From: Hermatobates lingyangjiaoensis
Lineage: Eukaryota > Arthropoda > Insecta > Hemiptera > Hermatobatidae
DNA length: 64,000 nt
Assembly: GCA_026182355.1 (NCBI GenBank)
Contig: JAPFBL010000235.1
Coordinates: forward strand, 355,001-419,000
Direction: 5' to 3'
Below the pieces are notes generated by a model, which did no database searches, was not told the origin of the DNA, and was given only the letters and a program-made list of their open reading frames with translations. The position numbers and the translations under genes were made by a program. Positions 23,261 through 35,132 of this stretch are shown here, in pieces. How positions within the stretch are numbered: the first letter of the stretch is position 1; each line of letters starts with the position of its first letter.

Positions 23261-23566
23261 TAATTAGTTAATTAGTTTATAGTTATTAATATAGTAATTT
23301 TAAATTACCATATTAATCTTATTATTAAAAAATGCATTTTATTTTAATAATGAAATCATTTTATTACCCACTTTTAGTTTCCATCGTAGATGAAAAAATT
23401 AGAACTATTGTTTAATTCTATAAAGCAATTAGCGAGCAGGAGTTATTTATATATTATTAATCATCAATTTGTTATTTATTGTGATTTTTCTTATCTACTG
23501 GACTAATCTTGAGGCACCTGATTTGTATGTTTATGGATTTTACTCCAATAATCAATTACAGCCTGA

Positions 23567-23599
<33 letters not shown>

Positions 23600-23606
<7 letters not shown>

Positions 23607-23895
23607 ATTTCACATAAACAAACAAAAAACCAGTTGGGTTTTTGACTCTGACGAAGACCGCTTGTTACGGTTGAAAGATCTTAGTCTTGTTTTCCCATTC
23701 TTATTGTGGTTTAATCATTGTTTGATATATATATATTATATATATATTATATATATATTGGTATACTTTGGGAGCAGACCTTCTTTTAAACATACCTCAT
23801 TAAATATCTTGCCAACATGGAAAAGTAGCATTCGAAACCTTGAAAAGGTATGTAGGAAACATACTAAACTTAATGTTGGCAAGATATTTAATGAG

Positions 23896-23931
<36 letters not shown>

Positions 23932-24172
23932 ATTTCACATAAACACGTGAAATAACAATCAATGATCAAACCAAAATAAGAAAATGGGAAAGCAAGACTA
24001 AGATCGTTCAACCGTAACAGGCGGTCTTCGTCAGAGTTAAAAACCCAACTGACGAAGGGTTTTTGACCCCTTCAGTTGGGTTTTTGACTCTGACGAAGAC
24101 CGCTTGTTACGGTTGAAAGATCTTAGTCTTGCTTTCCCATTTTCTTATTGTGGTTTGATCATATATATATAT
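23600..24172. mobile_element. Two family A hairpins flanking a Penelope-like N-terminal hairpin
   Basis: A family A pair lies at 23603-23727, with its minus arm truncated to 18 bases. A family A pair with complete arms lies at 23928-24161. Between them, and between (TA)n tracts, is a separate hairpin (23760-23900). All pieces abut (TA)n. Confidence 0.6.
23762..23900. pseudogene. Inverted pair of Penelope-like ORF N-terminal fragments (family A-associated)
   Basis: The plus arm reads LPTWKSSIRNLEKVCRKHTK followed by LNVGKIFNEV. The minus arm completes the block as VGKIFNEVCLKEGLLPKYTN and then runs into TA repeats. This is the same N-terminal pattern as at 1.4, 3.2 and 44 kb. Confidence 0.5.
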
Positions 24173-24599
24173 ATAGAGTTAGGTATGACTTCAATATCAG
24201 GGTTGTCATTAAGTGTATATAAAATTATAGGAAAAACTTTCCCATGCTTAATAAGGCTTTTTGATACGTTTTCTTGATTGATGTAATATTGATTTTTCTG
24301 CAGTTTGATTCTGTCACTGCAATATTTACTATATGTTGATATAATTTTATTTTTATTGATAACTTTTTTTTTTTTTTTTTTTTCTTAGGCGAGGGATTTT
24401 TGCAGGGCATGCTAGAACGAGGAAGAGGAAGTGACAATTCCTCACTTTATCTGTCAATGTCCTGGTTTAGCTCCAGTTAAAGAAGAAAAGAAGCATTAGG
24501 ATAATATTTCTTTGACAATCTTGAGAAGTTAGCATCCACTGGTATCAGGGATCTGTCTAGATTTATTGTTCTCTCGAGATGGTTTGAATGGACCAGGGG

Positions 24600-24708
24600 C
24601 AGGGGAGAATAGTCCCTATTCTCTTTTGTGGTATCACAAGGCTTGCGGCCTATGTGTGTTCTCTCGGGACGGCCACTGTAACCTAACCTAACCTAACCTA
24701 ACTTCTTT
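24600..24708 (+). mobile_element. SINE 3' part with a (CCTAA)n tail
   Basis: The 3' body block (GCCTATGTGTGTTCTCTCGG) is followed by four perfect CCTAA units. This is the best-preserved tail in the window and shows that the telomere-like repeats belong to the SINE. Confidence 0.6.
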
Positions 24709-24727
24709 GTTTTGCTGTATTTATCGG

Positions 24728-24840
24728 AAAGTCATTCTGAGGTAAAATGGATAAACCAACAAAAGTCTCCACACAAATGAAGTTATGGAGACTTTTGTTG
24801 GTTTATCCATTTTACCTCAGAATGAGTAAATACCACACAA
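24728..24840. mobile_element. Compact palindrome related to the 33.2-kb MITE
   Basis: A nearly perfect inverted repeat (GGTAAAATGGATAAACC and onward, arms about 50 bases) is separated by only a few bases. The same arms flank a longer interior at 33240-33520. This copy is an internal deletion derivative. Confidence 0.65.
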
Positions 24841-26860
24841 TTACGGATTGCACAACTAATGATTTATCGGAAAGTGCATAATGAATGTTAATAGTATTAA
24901 TTAAATAGATTGAATTATAATTATTGAGTTGAAGTATGAAAATAAAAAAACAATTAAGAACTACATTCTTTATTATCAAGTCGTACTGAGAACACATAGA
25001 GGAATGATTCAACCAATGACTCAAAGTGATTTTCAGTAAATCAAGGACTTATTTATGATAAATACGTTTCTCTTTTACATGGAATTATTACTTTTTTTTT
25101 TGTTTTTTAAACCAAGATCATACTGACACAAAAAAACATAGAAGACAAAAGGAGAATGTGATCTCTTATTTCAAACATTTACAATGTTTAATAATCTAAA
25201 AAATATTCTACATTTTTAAGAAATAACACTTTACTTTATTATATATATATATCAAAAACACTTTGGAATCAAAAAATTATTCTTGATACAAAATCATTTC
25301 TATCCCCCTTTTTTATTTTTAAAAATAAAAAAATGGTGTTACAGAAATTCAACAGTTACAATTTTGACTAGTTAGTCATGTTTCTTGCTTATTCTAATTT
25401 TATGGGATGCATAAAAGTGTTGTTTTTTTTTTTTAAAAAAATGAGCAAATATATAAAAGAAAAATTTCGACTAATATAATGGAAGTATAAATGAGTTTTT
25501 ATTTTTTTTTTTTTAAATTTTTAATAAACCTAATCGACACTACTAATAAAACTAGAACAAAAATGAATTTATTTAGTGCCCAACCAAGACACTATCACAG
25601 ATAAATCGCCATTTTTCAAAATAAAAATAAGCAAAAACTCTTTTTTTTTGTTTTTGTTATGACACACGGATTCACGGGATGTACAGTATACGTTTATACA
25701 CACAATATCTTTATACATATTTTACAAGTGTTAGACAGTTTTCATTTTGCTGTGCTAAAGAGCCTAATACAAACTAATTCGTATTTCATTATTAATCTAT
25801 ATGATTAATTCTATTTCATCATAGCTTCTAAAGTTACACTCAAAAACTATAAGGTTTAAATAAAATGCCATAAATAAACTCAGAGGCACATTCAACCAAT
25901 CTATTTTTGTCAGTCAAGTGGATATGTACCAGTTTTTAAATTGTTTTTTGCACATTAAGAGAATTTCTCTATATGTCTAAATTACTAAAAATTATTGCTT
26001 TTATTTTTATAAAGAAAAATACTTAATTATAATTTTAATTTTATTAAAAAGCCATCCTTATTTTTGATATGTATTTAGGAAAACAATTCCTTTTGTTTTA
26101 TTTTTTTTTCCTTATTCTGATTCTAAAGGATACCTCACATTGAAGAAAATACTTATAGGCCAATATATCAAGATAATCTGTAGGATCATATATATATACA
26201 CTATAATTCACATCTTACACGAGTACACCTTTAATATAAATTGAATATGCACATAATGATATGTATCCGTTGGTTCTTGGTTGTCATGTTTTAACCTAAT
26301 TACTTAGAATATGCAGTAATTTTTAATAATTCCCTTTTTGAATTTGTACCCCCGCTATCCTAAACTTACCTAAAGCAATGTTTATGTATTCTTTACTTTT
26401 TTTTTACTTTTAATTCTTTTATTACTTTTGATATGTAAAGGGCTGTGCTTTAACTTTGATTCCTATGTGTCCATTTGTTTAATAATTTCAGATCAATTTA
26501 TCTCATTAAAACAATAAATAAATAGAAAAAAATCCTTATAGGATTTTTTAAACAATAATTTTAAATTACTATATTGCACAAGTATAATCTTAAAATAAAA
26601 CTGCTATACAATTTTTAAATAAAATTGATAATGTAATTATGAATATTATAAAAATATGTATAATTTTGAATAATTACGTTTTGTAATAATAGTGTTTACT
26701 TATGACAGTAACAAAAACCTATTACAATATAATCTAAATAGAATATGTCAAAATCGTAACAAATAAAGGAAAGAATTAACAATTTTTATATTCATTAATA
26801 TTTTAACAAGTTATAAATTATACTATTTAATTGCTACACAACATATTCAATTTTTTTTTC
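24841..26860. other. Flank downstream of VAChT; no recognisable exon
   Basis: Very AT-rich with homopolymer runs. It should hold the VAChT 3' UTR and, if the cholinergic locus is conserved, ChAT intron. No exon was identified. Confidence 0.3.
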
Positions 26861-27031
26861 TAGATGGATGGTTATTTTAAGAATTATTTATCTAACTCGT
26901 TATTGTTTTTTTTGTTTTTTATTATTTTTTTTTCAATTAGCACGTTTAATGTGAACCGACAGTTGGATGTGTGCGTTCTAGCTATTATTTGGGCTGAAAA
27001 TTCTTTTAGAAGAGGAGCTAGGTTGAATGGT

Positions 27032-29044
27032 TTAGTAGTTTGTTCGAAATGGGTTGGAGTCAGACTGAGCTGGAGGTCTTCGGAATGGATTTGGATCAGC
27101 TGGTGGTTGTCTATTATCAGGAGCACGTTGAGGAGATGATTGTTGATAAACATTTTGAGGTTGTTGATAAACATTTTGTTGTTGCCCAGATTGTTGATAA
27201 GGAGATTGTTGTGGTTGTTGATAACCGGAAGATGGTTGCTGGTAATTTGATTGTGGTTGTTGTTGTTGTTGATAACCTGAAGAGGGTTGTTGTTGATAGC
27301 CTGAGGATGGTTGTTGTTGATAGCCTGAGGATGGTTGTTGTTGATAACCTGAAGATGGTTGTTGATAAGCAGCTGGTTGTGGTTGATAGTTTGTTTGTTG
27401 TTCCTGTTGATAATTGCCTGACTGATACTGATAATTCTGTCCTCCACTTGGTTGGGCAGCTCCTCTTTGATAATTTCCTGTAGCTGGAGCATGCGAGTCA
27501 ACTTGAGCAGTCGAATTTCCTAAAGAAGTTTCTTCAACTTGACCTTTCTCAGTACCATATTCAAGATGATTTTTGAGTCCATCAACAACAGGTTTTTGAT
27601 CTTGCATTGTATATGTTTGATATTGTTTGTCCGGTGGATCAGACATTAAAATATTAGCCTCATTTTCAAACGGTTTAAAATCATATATATGTCTAAGATA
27701 CATTAAAACTGGAGCGTATAATAAGTTTGAAAAAGCTATACCGACATTTAGTGCAGTAAAGCCAATTGCTTCAACAACTCCACCCGCAATTATTGGACCA
27801 ATGGCATAAGCGAGTGAATATGATATGTCTGCGATAGCATATATACTTCCATAAACAGAAACATATCTTACATCAACTAGGTATCCCAAAGTTGGTAGTA
27901 AAGCTGTATCAATAAGTGCAATTCCAAAACAGATGCCGCAAATTGGAATCATCAACATTTTGTAAGATGTGGAGAAAGGTATGATAAAGCAGCATAAACC
28001 CTCCAGAGCTAATCCTCCAGCAGCCATTAACCATTGGTAATGAGGATAGGTTTTTGCCATTTTTACTGTTAGAACCACTCCAAACACATGCGGAAAGAAT
28101 GCAGGCAGCCATATCATACCGATTTTCCATTCATCCCTTGTCAAATTGTCTTCCATCCATAATGATATTGTAGGTTCTAAAAATGCGAGGGCAACATTTG
28201 ACATCATTAGAGCTCCGGAACAAACAGCTATGTAAGGATCAATAAAAAGCCTCCAGATTGGAGTACTTTCAACTGGTTTTGAATCTCTTGCTAATCTATA
28301 ACTTTCTTTAAATGGTTTCATAACTAAAAGTAACATAAATCCATCTGCCAGTGAAATGAAAGCTAATATAAGAAACGGTACTTCTTTTCCAGCAAATTGA
28401 TAAAGAGCTCCTCCGAAGGGAGGCGCTACCAGACAACCGAAACTGATAAAAGCCAGAGCAATGCCTAAAGCTTTAGATCGTTCTGATTCTTCAGTAAATC
28501 TGTCAGCAATCATAGCCAAACCTGAGGTGTCTGCAAAAGCTGAACCAACACCTTGCAAACTTCTTGCAAAAAATAACACACCGTAACTTCTTCCACAAGC
28601 AAAAACTGCGGTTGAGAGGAACATAATACAGAGTCCTACCATCATGGGTAAATCATAGCCAATTCTATCAATTAACGCTCCAGAAAATGGATTTATCATT
28701 AATTGAACAATGGCTTTCGATGCAAAAAGAACTCCAGTAGCTTGATCTTGCCCATGATGGTCTCTAGGTCCTGCTGGTACTGTACCGTTGATCAGATATG
28801 GTTCATCTCCCCAAGCGCCCACATACCTCAGATAATCAGGAATAATCGGAACTATAACCATATACAGCATGTTGTCTAACAACAGTGCTATCGAGACAAT
28901 AACCAGCACAAGTTTTCTTTGGGACTTCGGTTCTTGCAGCTTTGACCATACTATCTCTTTTATTTCGCCAATTTCTAAGTTAACTGCCGGTACCTTGATA
29001 CCGCTCACATAGCCCCAGCACAGTTTCAAAGGATTTGTTTCCAT
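27032..29044 (-). CDS. VAChT: Vesicular acetylcholine transporter (single-exon ORF)
   Basis: This proton-antiporting major facilitator loads acetylcholine into synaptic vesicles of cholinergic neurons. The frame is 670 codons with no intron. After a cytoplasmic N-terminus of about 43 residues, TM1 (about 44-66) carries the conserved LLLDNML Asp (D57). A luminal loop with an NGT glycosylation site (N86) follows. The loop after TM2 has the GALIDRIG motif (about 122-129). RSLQGVGSAFADTSG (161-175) matches the SLC18 TM4 signature, and TM10 has the Asp of YAIADISY (D406) followed by GP. Twelve membrane segments end near residue 450. The remaining 220 residues are a Q/P/S/Y/N-rich tail with repeats of the YQQQPSSG type (about 555-605), longer than in vertebrate VAChT. 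The start is the first ATG of the frame and gives a normal SLC18 N-terminus. In insects this gene sits intronless inside ChAT intron 1 on the same strand, and nothing here contradicts that. VMAT is the alternative, but the overall match and the intronless frame favour VAChT. Confidence 0.95.
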   Translation of the reverse strand: METNPLKLCWGYVSGIKVPAVNLEIGEIKEIVWSKLQEPKSQRKLVLVIVSIALLLDNMLYMVIVPIIPDYLRYVGAWGDEPYLINGTVPAGPRDHHGQDQATGVLFASKAIVQLMINPFSGALIDRIGYDLPMMVGLCIMFLSTAVFACGRSYGVLFFARSLQGVGSAFADTSGLAMIADRFTEESERSKALGIALAFISFGCLVAPPFGGALYQFAGKEVPFLILAFISLADGFMLLLVMKPFKESYRLARDSKPVESTPIWRLFIDPYIAVCSGALMMSNVALAFLEPTISLWMEDNLTRDEWKIGMIWLPAFFPHVFGVVLTVKMAKTYPHYQWLMAAGGLALEGLCCFIIPFSTSYKMLMIPICGICFGIALIDTALLPTLGYLVDVRYVSVYGSIYAIADISYSLAYAIGPIIAGGVVEAIGFTALNVGIAFSNLLYAPVLMYLRHIYDFKPFENEANILMSDPPDKQYQTYTMQDQKPVVDGLKNHLEYGTEKGQVEETSLGNSTAQVDSHAPATGNYQRGAAQPSGGQNYQYQSGNYQQEQQTNYQPQPAAYQQPSSGYQQQPSSGYQQQPSSGYQQQPSSGYQQQQQPQSNYQQPSSGYQQPQQSPYQQSGQQQNVYQQPQNVYQQSSPQRAPDNRQPPADPNPFRRPPAQSDSNPFRTNY
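27060..27420 (-). repeat. CAA/CAG-rich codon repeat in the VAChT tail
   Basis: Within the VAChT C-terminus the DNA is a tandem array of CAACAA-rich codons. It encodes about four clean copies of an eight-residue YQQQPSSG unit plus diverged relatives. Such arrays slip easily, so tail length may vary between alleles. Confidence 0.75.
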
Positions 29045-29254
29045 CGTTGTGAAACTTCTCTTAATCTAATTAATAATCGCACTTTGTTCGCAGAAAATAA
29101 AATTAACAATAAAACAAAATGTAAGGTAACACAGGTTACTGGTAACAAATATTGTTTGTGTCATAGTGAGTCGGAAATGACGAGATGGAGCTGTTGTCTT
29201 CTTCTCCGCTGACCTCACAGTGTTGGTCTAATTTCTCCAGGCATGATCACAAAC
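29045..29254 (-). promoter_or_regulatory. Probable VAChT 5' UTR with short upstream ORF
   Basis: The 210 bases before the VAChT start are less AT-rich than their surroundings. A plausible splice acceptor (pyrimidine-rich tract ending TTTTAAAG, with AG at 29256-29255) would place an exon start at 29254. Inside is an upstream ATG that opens a nine-codon frame (MPGEIRPTL, then stop). That uORF could damp translation. There is no transcript evidence, so both the acceptor and the uORF use are inferred. Confidence 0.3.
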
Positions 29255-29299
29255 CTTTAAAAGATACAAAACACGGTATTAATTGACTGTTTCTAAATT

Positions 29300-29812
29300 C
29301 AGTTTTTACAAATTTTTTTTGTTTCTTTACATGAATTTTTTTTAAAAAAAAAAATAACACCCGATTTGTATCCAATCAAAGGTGTGAGATCATTTTTGTT
29401 TTTTATGCGACTGTTTTACCATTTAATCGGTCTCTGTTCCATACACAGCATCCTTACGTCTATTCCATCGCGGAATTGGTAAAAATGTTGAGATGGACTT
29501 CCAGAGCACCGAAACAGTAAATCCACACACTTTGAGGTCACTAAAATGCTAAATGTCAAACTTCATATAAAGAAACATTAATATAAAATAAACCTTAAAA
29601 TATCATGTGTTTAGTTGAAATATACATCTGATTGAAAAGAATATATAAATTTAATAATTTCTTAAGCATGCATTTCTTAATTTTAATTACACTCGTATGT
29701 AAAGGCGCATTATAATTAATTAAAGTACTGTAAGCAATCAAAGTTTTCAATGACTTTTCTTCTGTATCTTCAGACCCTCCGTCTCCTCCGACCTGTATTT
29801 GCCAGTCTCTAA
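29300..29812. other. No recognisable feature upstream of VAChT
   Basis: AT-rich sequence with poly-A/T runs. It could hold VAChT control elements, but none can be named from the sequence. Confidence 0.3.
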
Positions 29813-30215
29813 TGCAGTACTTCTCAAACAGTGCGCCCTGGAAGGCAACCAGGTGCACCCCAAGATAACCGAAGATTATATGTTTATTTTAAAAATATCC
29901 ATCATTTTCGTTTATTTTAGAAAGATCAAGTATGTTGTTTTCAAATCTGAGTCAAGTCACCACCTCTTGATATTTTGAATCGGAAGGTAAATTTCTCTTT
30001 TCCTTTCCTTGGGGATTTAAATAATTTGTCACTGATCTCTCTCTCTCTCTAAATCTTTCTCTTCCAAAAAAAAAACTATTTATTTTAATTTTCCATCATT
30101 TTTAATTTTTAATTTCACGGCTATACTTTCTATATTAAAATCAGTGATGCGCCCCAAAGCATACATTATTTCATAAATGCGGCCTGAAGAAAATCAGATA
30201 GAAAAACTGATGCTA
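29813..30215. mobile_element. Diverged hAT-like MITE
   Basis: The left end CAGTACTTCTCAAACAGTGCGCC resembles hAT ends of the CAGTGCTTCTCAAAC type, and a GATGCGCCCC block recurs near 30148. The right end and target duplication are too decayed to fix. Confidence 0.4.
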
Positions 30216-30767
30216 AGGTAAAGCAATGTTTTATTTTTTATTTAAAGTATAATTTCTTATTTTTTGTTTTAAATATATGTAATTTAACTGATTTCTTTTT
30301 ATATGTATGTTTAATTAATATTTATACCCATATTTATTAAGGATTTATCAAAGGTTTTATGCTATGGAACAGATTAATCAAGTTATAAGGTATCAATCTT
30401 ATGGGAACTTAATTAATAATATGGGAACTTAATCTTAATATCAAGTTCTTATGGGAACAATAGTCTTGATATACGACCATTTTGATGTACTAAGTTAGTC
30501 CCGGAGCTACCACTGTAAGAAACTACATGGACCAACTTCATCATCTATTTATTGTGAATTATATTTAAAAAAAAAAACAAACTCGAAAAAGTTTGTCAAA
30601 TATTATTAAAAATTTTCCACTTTGACTTACTTTCACTCACTTTAAGCTTTTTTTTTCTTTGCTTCACTTCCATTCATGTCACTACGTCTTAATATTCGCT
30701 TCACCATACGTCGTATCACGACCAATATATCGTATATCACGATAGATATATCGTAAATGTCAAATGT

Positions 30768-30895
30768 GCTCGGATCTATTCACCTTCCACGTGAATAAAT
30801 CGAGAGCCAGAGTAGGTATCGACCTATCAGTTTAGAAGAGGTTACAGGTGGTTGGAGGTTATTCATGTTATCCACTGAGCAAACCTGATCCCTAG
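30768..30895 (-). mobile_element. SINE head fragment
   Basis: On the minus strand this holds the tRNA-like head and the first part of the body (CGTGAATAAATCGAGAGCCAGAGTAGG read on plus). The B box is damaged (GTATCGACC). Confidence 0.5.
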
Positions 30896-32139
30896 GTTAA
30901 CGTTACATCATTACTTTGGCGTTGGCTTTATATAATAAAGTAGGTTTTATGTTTTTTTTTATTATTTAAGTCTAATACCGCTTAGTATTTGCGCTAATTG
31001 AAACCAAACCAGTACCACTCATCTATAGAGGGTAAATATTTAAAAAAACCACAATTGTTAAAAGCCTCATCAACTAACTAACTTACAAAAAAAAATATAA
31101 AAGTTCATCAATATAACATTAGAAATATGGAAAAAGAAACAAAATCCCAATTAAAATGTAAAATTTTTTTAGTCATTATTTTTGATGAACAAGTAATTTT
31201 TTTTATTTTTATTAAAAATGTTGTTCCTGATTTTAACTATTTATTAATGAATAGAGAGTAAATTAATACCTTCAATCTGAATTGATGGTTTGTTTAATAA
31301 TCATATTAAAATCTCAGAGTTCAAAATAAAATTTTTATGAAGTAATTTTTTGTTTAAATTCAAATAATAATCAATAATCAATGCAATTGAAATTAAAAAA
31401 TATTAATTAAAATAATTAATATTTTTTTTAAATACAAAAAATAATGTATAACCAATGTTAGCATTATGACTGTGGAACTTAAAAAAAATGTCTGACTTTT
31501 AGTTTAGTCAGGAATGGAATACAAGTGTTAAAAAATCATAAACATTTTATCAATGTTATGTTTTATGTAGCTGTGATAGTGCTACATTTAGCAGGTTTTA
31601 CGATGTTTTTTCCCAACACACACCTTTAAGTATGCTTTAGGAGGGAAAATTGAAGCTCATTTTCTTAGTTATACTTAAACTACATTACCCATTTTATTTT
31701 ATATATGAAAAGACTAACTCATACCTCTTTCAAGTTTTTCTAACTTGTCATCATATAGGTTTTTGTGCTAATAGCTTCCGTTTTCTCTAAACATCATGAA
31801 ATCTTCACAAGGTAATAGATTCCTCTATTGAAAAATCATTGGTCATGAACAAGATTCGTAATCTTCAATCTTCAGTGCTATTGAGCTGATAAAGTAAGTA
31901 AAAGTAAATATTTGAAAAACGCTTCTTCACAAGATTAAATAACAGCTCACAACCATCAAGCTGTTCTTTTAACTCCAGTTTCATGTTGAAAAACATCAGA
32001 AAAAGTGTATCCAACATGACTTTTTTTGGTATATTGTTACCATCTGACTTTTACTGTTGACACAGTACGATAAATTATAATTTTTGACTAATAGTATTCA
32101 CTAACAGGCATATTTACTATAAGACGTGCCTGTACAATT

Positions 32140-32740
32140 TTTACAACTTCTGTAAAATTTGTGACAGGTATTTTACGAAATTCTGGAATGATATTCTTAA
32201 ATATTATTAGAAATTATAGAATAGTAGAAAATATCATCATTAGTATAATCCACAACTGTCATTAGATCAGGAGTTTCTTTTATGTTTTGCAGCTTTAGAT
32301 ACTGAGCTCAAATTTTATTTTATTCTAAGACATACTTCTGATTTAGTACACGAGTAGCTAGAACTCGATTTTTAAAAAGGAGCAAATTATGATAAACGCA
32401 AACAAAATTAAAATCAACTAACAATACCTACTTGCTACAATGTCAAGCACCTAAAAACACCTGTATATTTTCCAAACAAAAATATCTGTGTAGCTAGCAA
32501 AACACAGCTTAAAAGTCTACAATGTTGATTCTATGTTGAATTTTCAATCCATTCAAATCATAGGTTTTAAGTTAGATATATACAAATCTACTGACATAGT
32601 TTCAGCCTTCTATGACTTATGGTAGCTCAGTATATTTGTGACAAAATTTTGTCACAGACAGACATTTTTCTAAGGGTGAACTTGGTTTTTCTAATGTATA
32701 AAATGTAAAGATAACTTGAAATGAGTCAATTCTAAGTAAT
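32140..32740. repeat. 600-bp dispersed repeat, copy 1
   Basis: This is collinear with 49485-50180. Shared blocks include ATAGAATAGTAGAAAATATC, GTTGAATTTTCAATCCATTC and ATAACTTGAAATGAG. It is unclassified and has no coding frame. Confidence 0.7.
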
Positions 32741-33227
32741 GTACAGTCAAAACCTTTCTTTTATTTTTATGGATTACATTTATTAGAATATCAGCGTACT
32801 TAATACTGTTTTTTCTTATGCAAAAATAACATATTTGAAAATTAAAATTAAAATAATTTGCATGATGGAAAGTGGTGTTTAATGTTTGGCGAAAAGGCAA
32901 TTGGTGCTGTCCGGGAAAGGTGACAGTAGGGCAAATCCAATCAGGATGCCTCTACCTCGCCCTTCAATCTCGTTATTTCCTTACACCGATCAACCCCCCC
33001 AAACACACCCTAAATAAGCCTGCCATCAGTTAAATCTTAATTTCAGTCCCCCTTGCTTCATCTTCAATTTTGACGAAACGCATTTACAAATTATATGCAT
33101 TGTTAATGCACTTACGAATTTCTAATAATTAATTTAATTCATAGTTATAATAATTGTATAAGTTATAATGAGGAAAATATATTGTCTTCACTAAAAAGAA
33201 TTTTAGTTGTGCAAACCGTAATTGTGT

Positions 33228-33525
33228 GGTATTTACTCATTCTGAGGTAAAATGGATAAACCAACAAAAGTCTCCACACAAATGAAGCTTTATTCAACGC
33301 GTTTCGTGTTGGTCACTTGACCAACCCGTCAGTACCACATCCTTGGGTATGTCTTGAATTCTCTTAATTGAATTTTATTATTTCACTCTAATTTTTGTAA
33401 CTAATTAGATATAATTTCTATTATAGTGTCTTCCTGATGATTAACACAAAGTGTTCGAAACGCGTTGAATAAAACTTCATTTATGTGGAGACTTTTGTTG
33501 GTTTATCCATTTTATCTCAGAATAA
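33228..33525. mobile_element. Palindromic MITE with CGAAACGCGTTG core
   Basis: The arms (33240-33300 and 33460-33520) share GGATAAACCAACAAAAGTCT in inverse. The core on plus is CTGATGA (33434-33440), TT, AACAC/GTGTT, C, GAAA (33457-33460), followed by CGCGTTG. The minus arm carries the matching CAACGCGTTTCG block. It belongs to the same broad group as family L. Confidence 0.6.
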
Positions 33526-33539
33526 AAAGAATTTATTTT

Positions 33540-33705
33540 ACGTTTTCAGTGATCGCTGAATAGCCCTTCTGAGGCAGATGTGCCTGATTTTGAACACTAA
33601 ATGTTCGAAACGCGTCGGTAAAAAATTCCTTGTGGTGAAGACAGAATATATTTTTCTGATTATCATTAGTAAATACCAGACAATAACTCCTTGCATAGCT
33701 CGTAA
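33540..33705 (+). mobile_element. Single-arm relative of family L
   Basis: This contains CTGATTTT, GAACA/TGTTC, GAAACGCGTCGG and the shared right flank TAGTAAATACC..ACAATAACT. The first half of the core is decayed. Confidence 0.45.
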
Positions 33706-34014
33706 ATTGTAGAAGTATAATTTATATTTATTACTACACTGTAATTTTCAAACAAAAACAGAAATTTTAAAGTTTCAATTTAACAAATTATACAAATCTA
33801 AAGTAAAAACAAATAAATGTATAGTAGTTACTAGGTGTAATCATAAACTTACTAACTGAAATGGAAGAGGATAGGTCAGAGAGTAGGGTGGAAGAGGTTG
33901 CATTAAACTATGACCTGCTCCTACTATTCGCCTCTCTTATCAAGCCAGGATTATTCTAATTATTTTAATGTTAAAGTCATTGTTAATGTCTTACAACTAG
34001 GCGTTATATTGAAA

Positions 34015-34600
34015 TCACTATTCTGAATAGTGATTTCATTATCCTGACTAGTGATTTCATTATCTTGACTAGTGATTTCACTATCCTGACTAGTGATTTC
34101 CCTATCATGACCAGTGATTTCACTATCCTGACTAGTGATTTCACTATCCTGACTAGTCATTTCATTATCTTGACTAGTGATTTCACCATCATTACTAGCG
34201 ATTTCATTATCTTGACAAGTGATTTCACTATCCTGACTAGTGATTTCACTATCCTGACTAGTGATTTCACTATCCTGACTAGTCATTTCATTATCTTGAC
34301 TAGTGATTTCACTATCCTGACTAGTGATTTCACTATCCTGACTAGTTATTTCATTATCTTGACTAGTGATTTCACCATCATTACTAGCGATTTAATTATC
34401 TTGACTAGTGATTTCACTATCCTGACTAGTGATTTCACTATCCTGACTAGTGATTTCACTATCCTGACTAGTCATTTCATTATCTTGACTAGTGATTTCA
34501 CTATCCTGACTAGTGATTTCACTATCCTGACTAGTGATTTCACTATCCTGACTAGTGATTTCATTATCCTGACTAGCGATTTCACCCTTTATCTATTGTT
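34015..34600. repeat. 21-bp minisatellite, about 27 units
   Basis: The unit is of the form ACTATCCTGACTAGTGATTTC. Because 21 is a multiple of three and the unit lacks stops in some frames, long open frames exist on both strands. They are not genes. A variant block (CACCATCATTACTAGCG) recurs at 34184 and 34373, 189 bases apart, giving a nine-unit higher-order period. Confidence 0.95.
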
Positions 34601-34786
34601 CTAGTTTGGCGTAAATGATCAAACTAAAACCTTCCACCTTTGGTTGCAGTGAAATGTTCAGTGACAGCCATTGTGAATGTCTCTCGTTCTTCTAATGTGG
34701 ATATTAGAGGTAACCCAACATAAAGTACATTGAAGCCAACCAGCAAAACGTTAGTCAATGCAAAAGCTGCTGCACAATTTAATATA

Positions 34787-35130
34787 TAGAGGTGTATTAT
34801 GCAATCGGGATTCGGTCAATTTTCTAGGTTCAAAAACAAACTCTCAAGCCGAACTTTGCTAAGTATTCGAAAACCTACAGTGATGGAGAATTTATAAAAG
34901 AATGATGAGAGAATTTATGTCATTTGAACATTTATAAAGAAATAAAGAAAGTAAAATAATGGAAAGAAAAGGTGACGAACAGTTGCCCATGCCTGCTTTA
35001 AATAATGTAAATTTCATTTTCTTTGTTAAAAAATTCTTACTTCTGCCTATGAAAAAAGTTTTAAATAAAACCGAAACATCAGCATCGAGAGTTTGATTTT
35101 TTTATATCTTAGAAAACTGACCGAATCCCG
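34787..35130. mobile_element. Family G hairpin element
   Basis: The left arm (AATCGGGATTCGGTCAATTTTC) and right arm (its inverse at 35110-35130) enclose a plus-strand core that ends CCGAAAC near 35072. Other family G pieces are at 44195-44300, 60978-61060 and 61670-61720. Confidence 0.5.
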
Positions 35131-35132
35131 AT

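Noticed and set aside
24690..24710. CCTAA repeats as an interstitial telomere
   Set aside because: The same repeats terminate a SINE found elsewhere in the window, so they are its tail.
27040..27483. Plus-strand open frame opposite the VAChT tail, and a second minus frame there
   Set aside because: Both are shadows of the CAA-rich codon repeat.
34015..34600. CRISPR array
   Set aside because: Units are contiguous with no unique spacers, in a eukaryotic genome.
34065..34604. Open frames of 108 and 179 codons with repeated ITSQDSE and TSDFTIL residues
   Set aside because: They are by-products of a 21-bp tandem array that is open on both strands. No start context or conserved protein is present.
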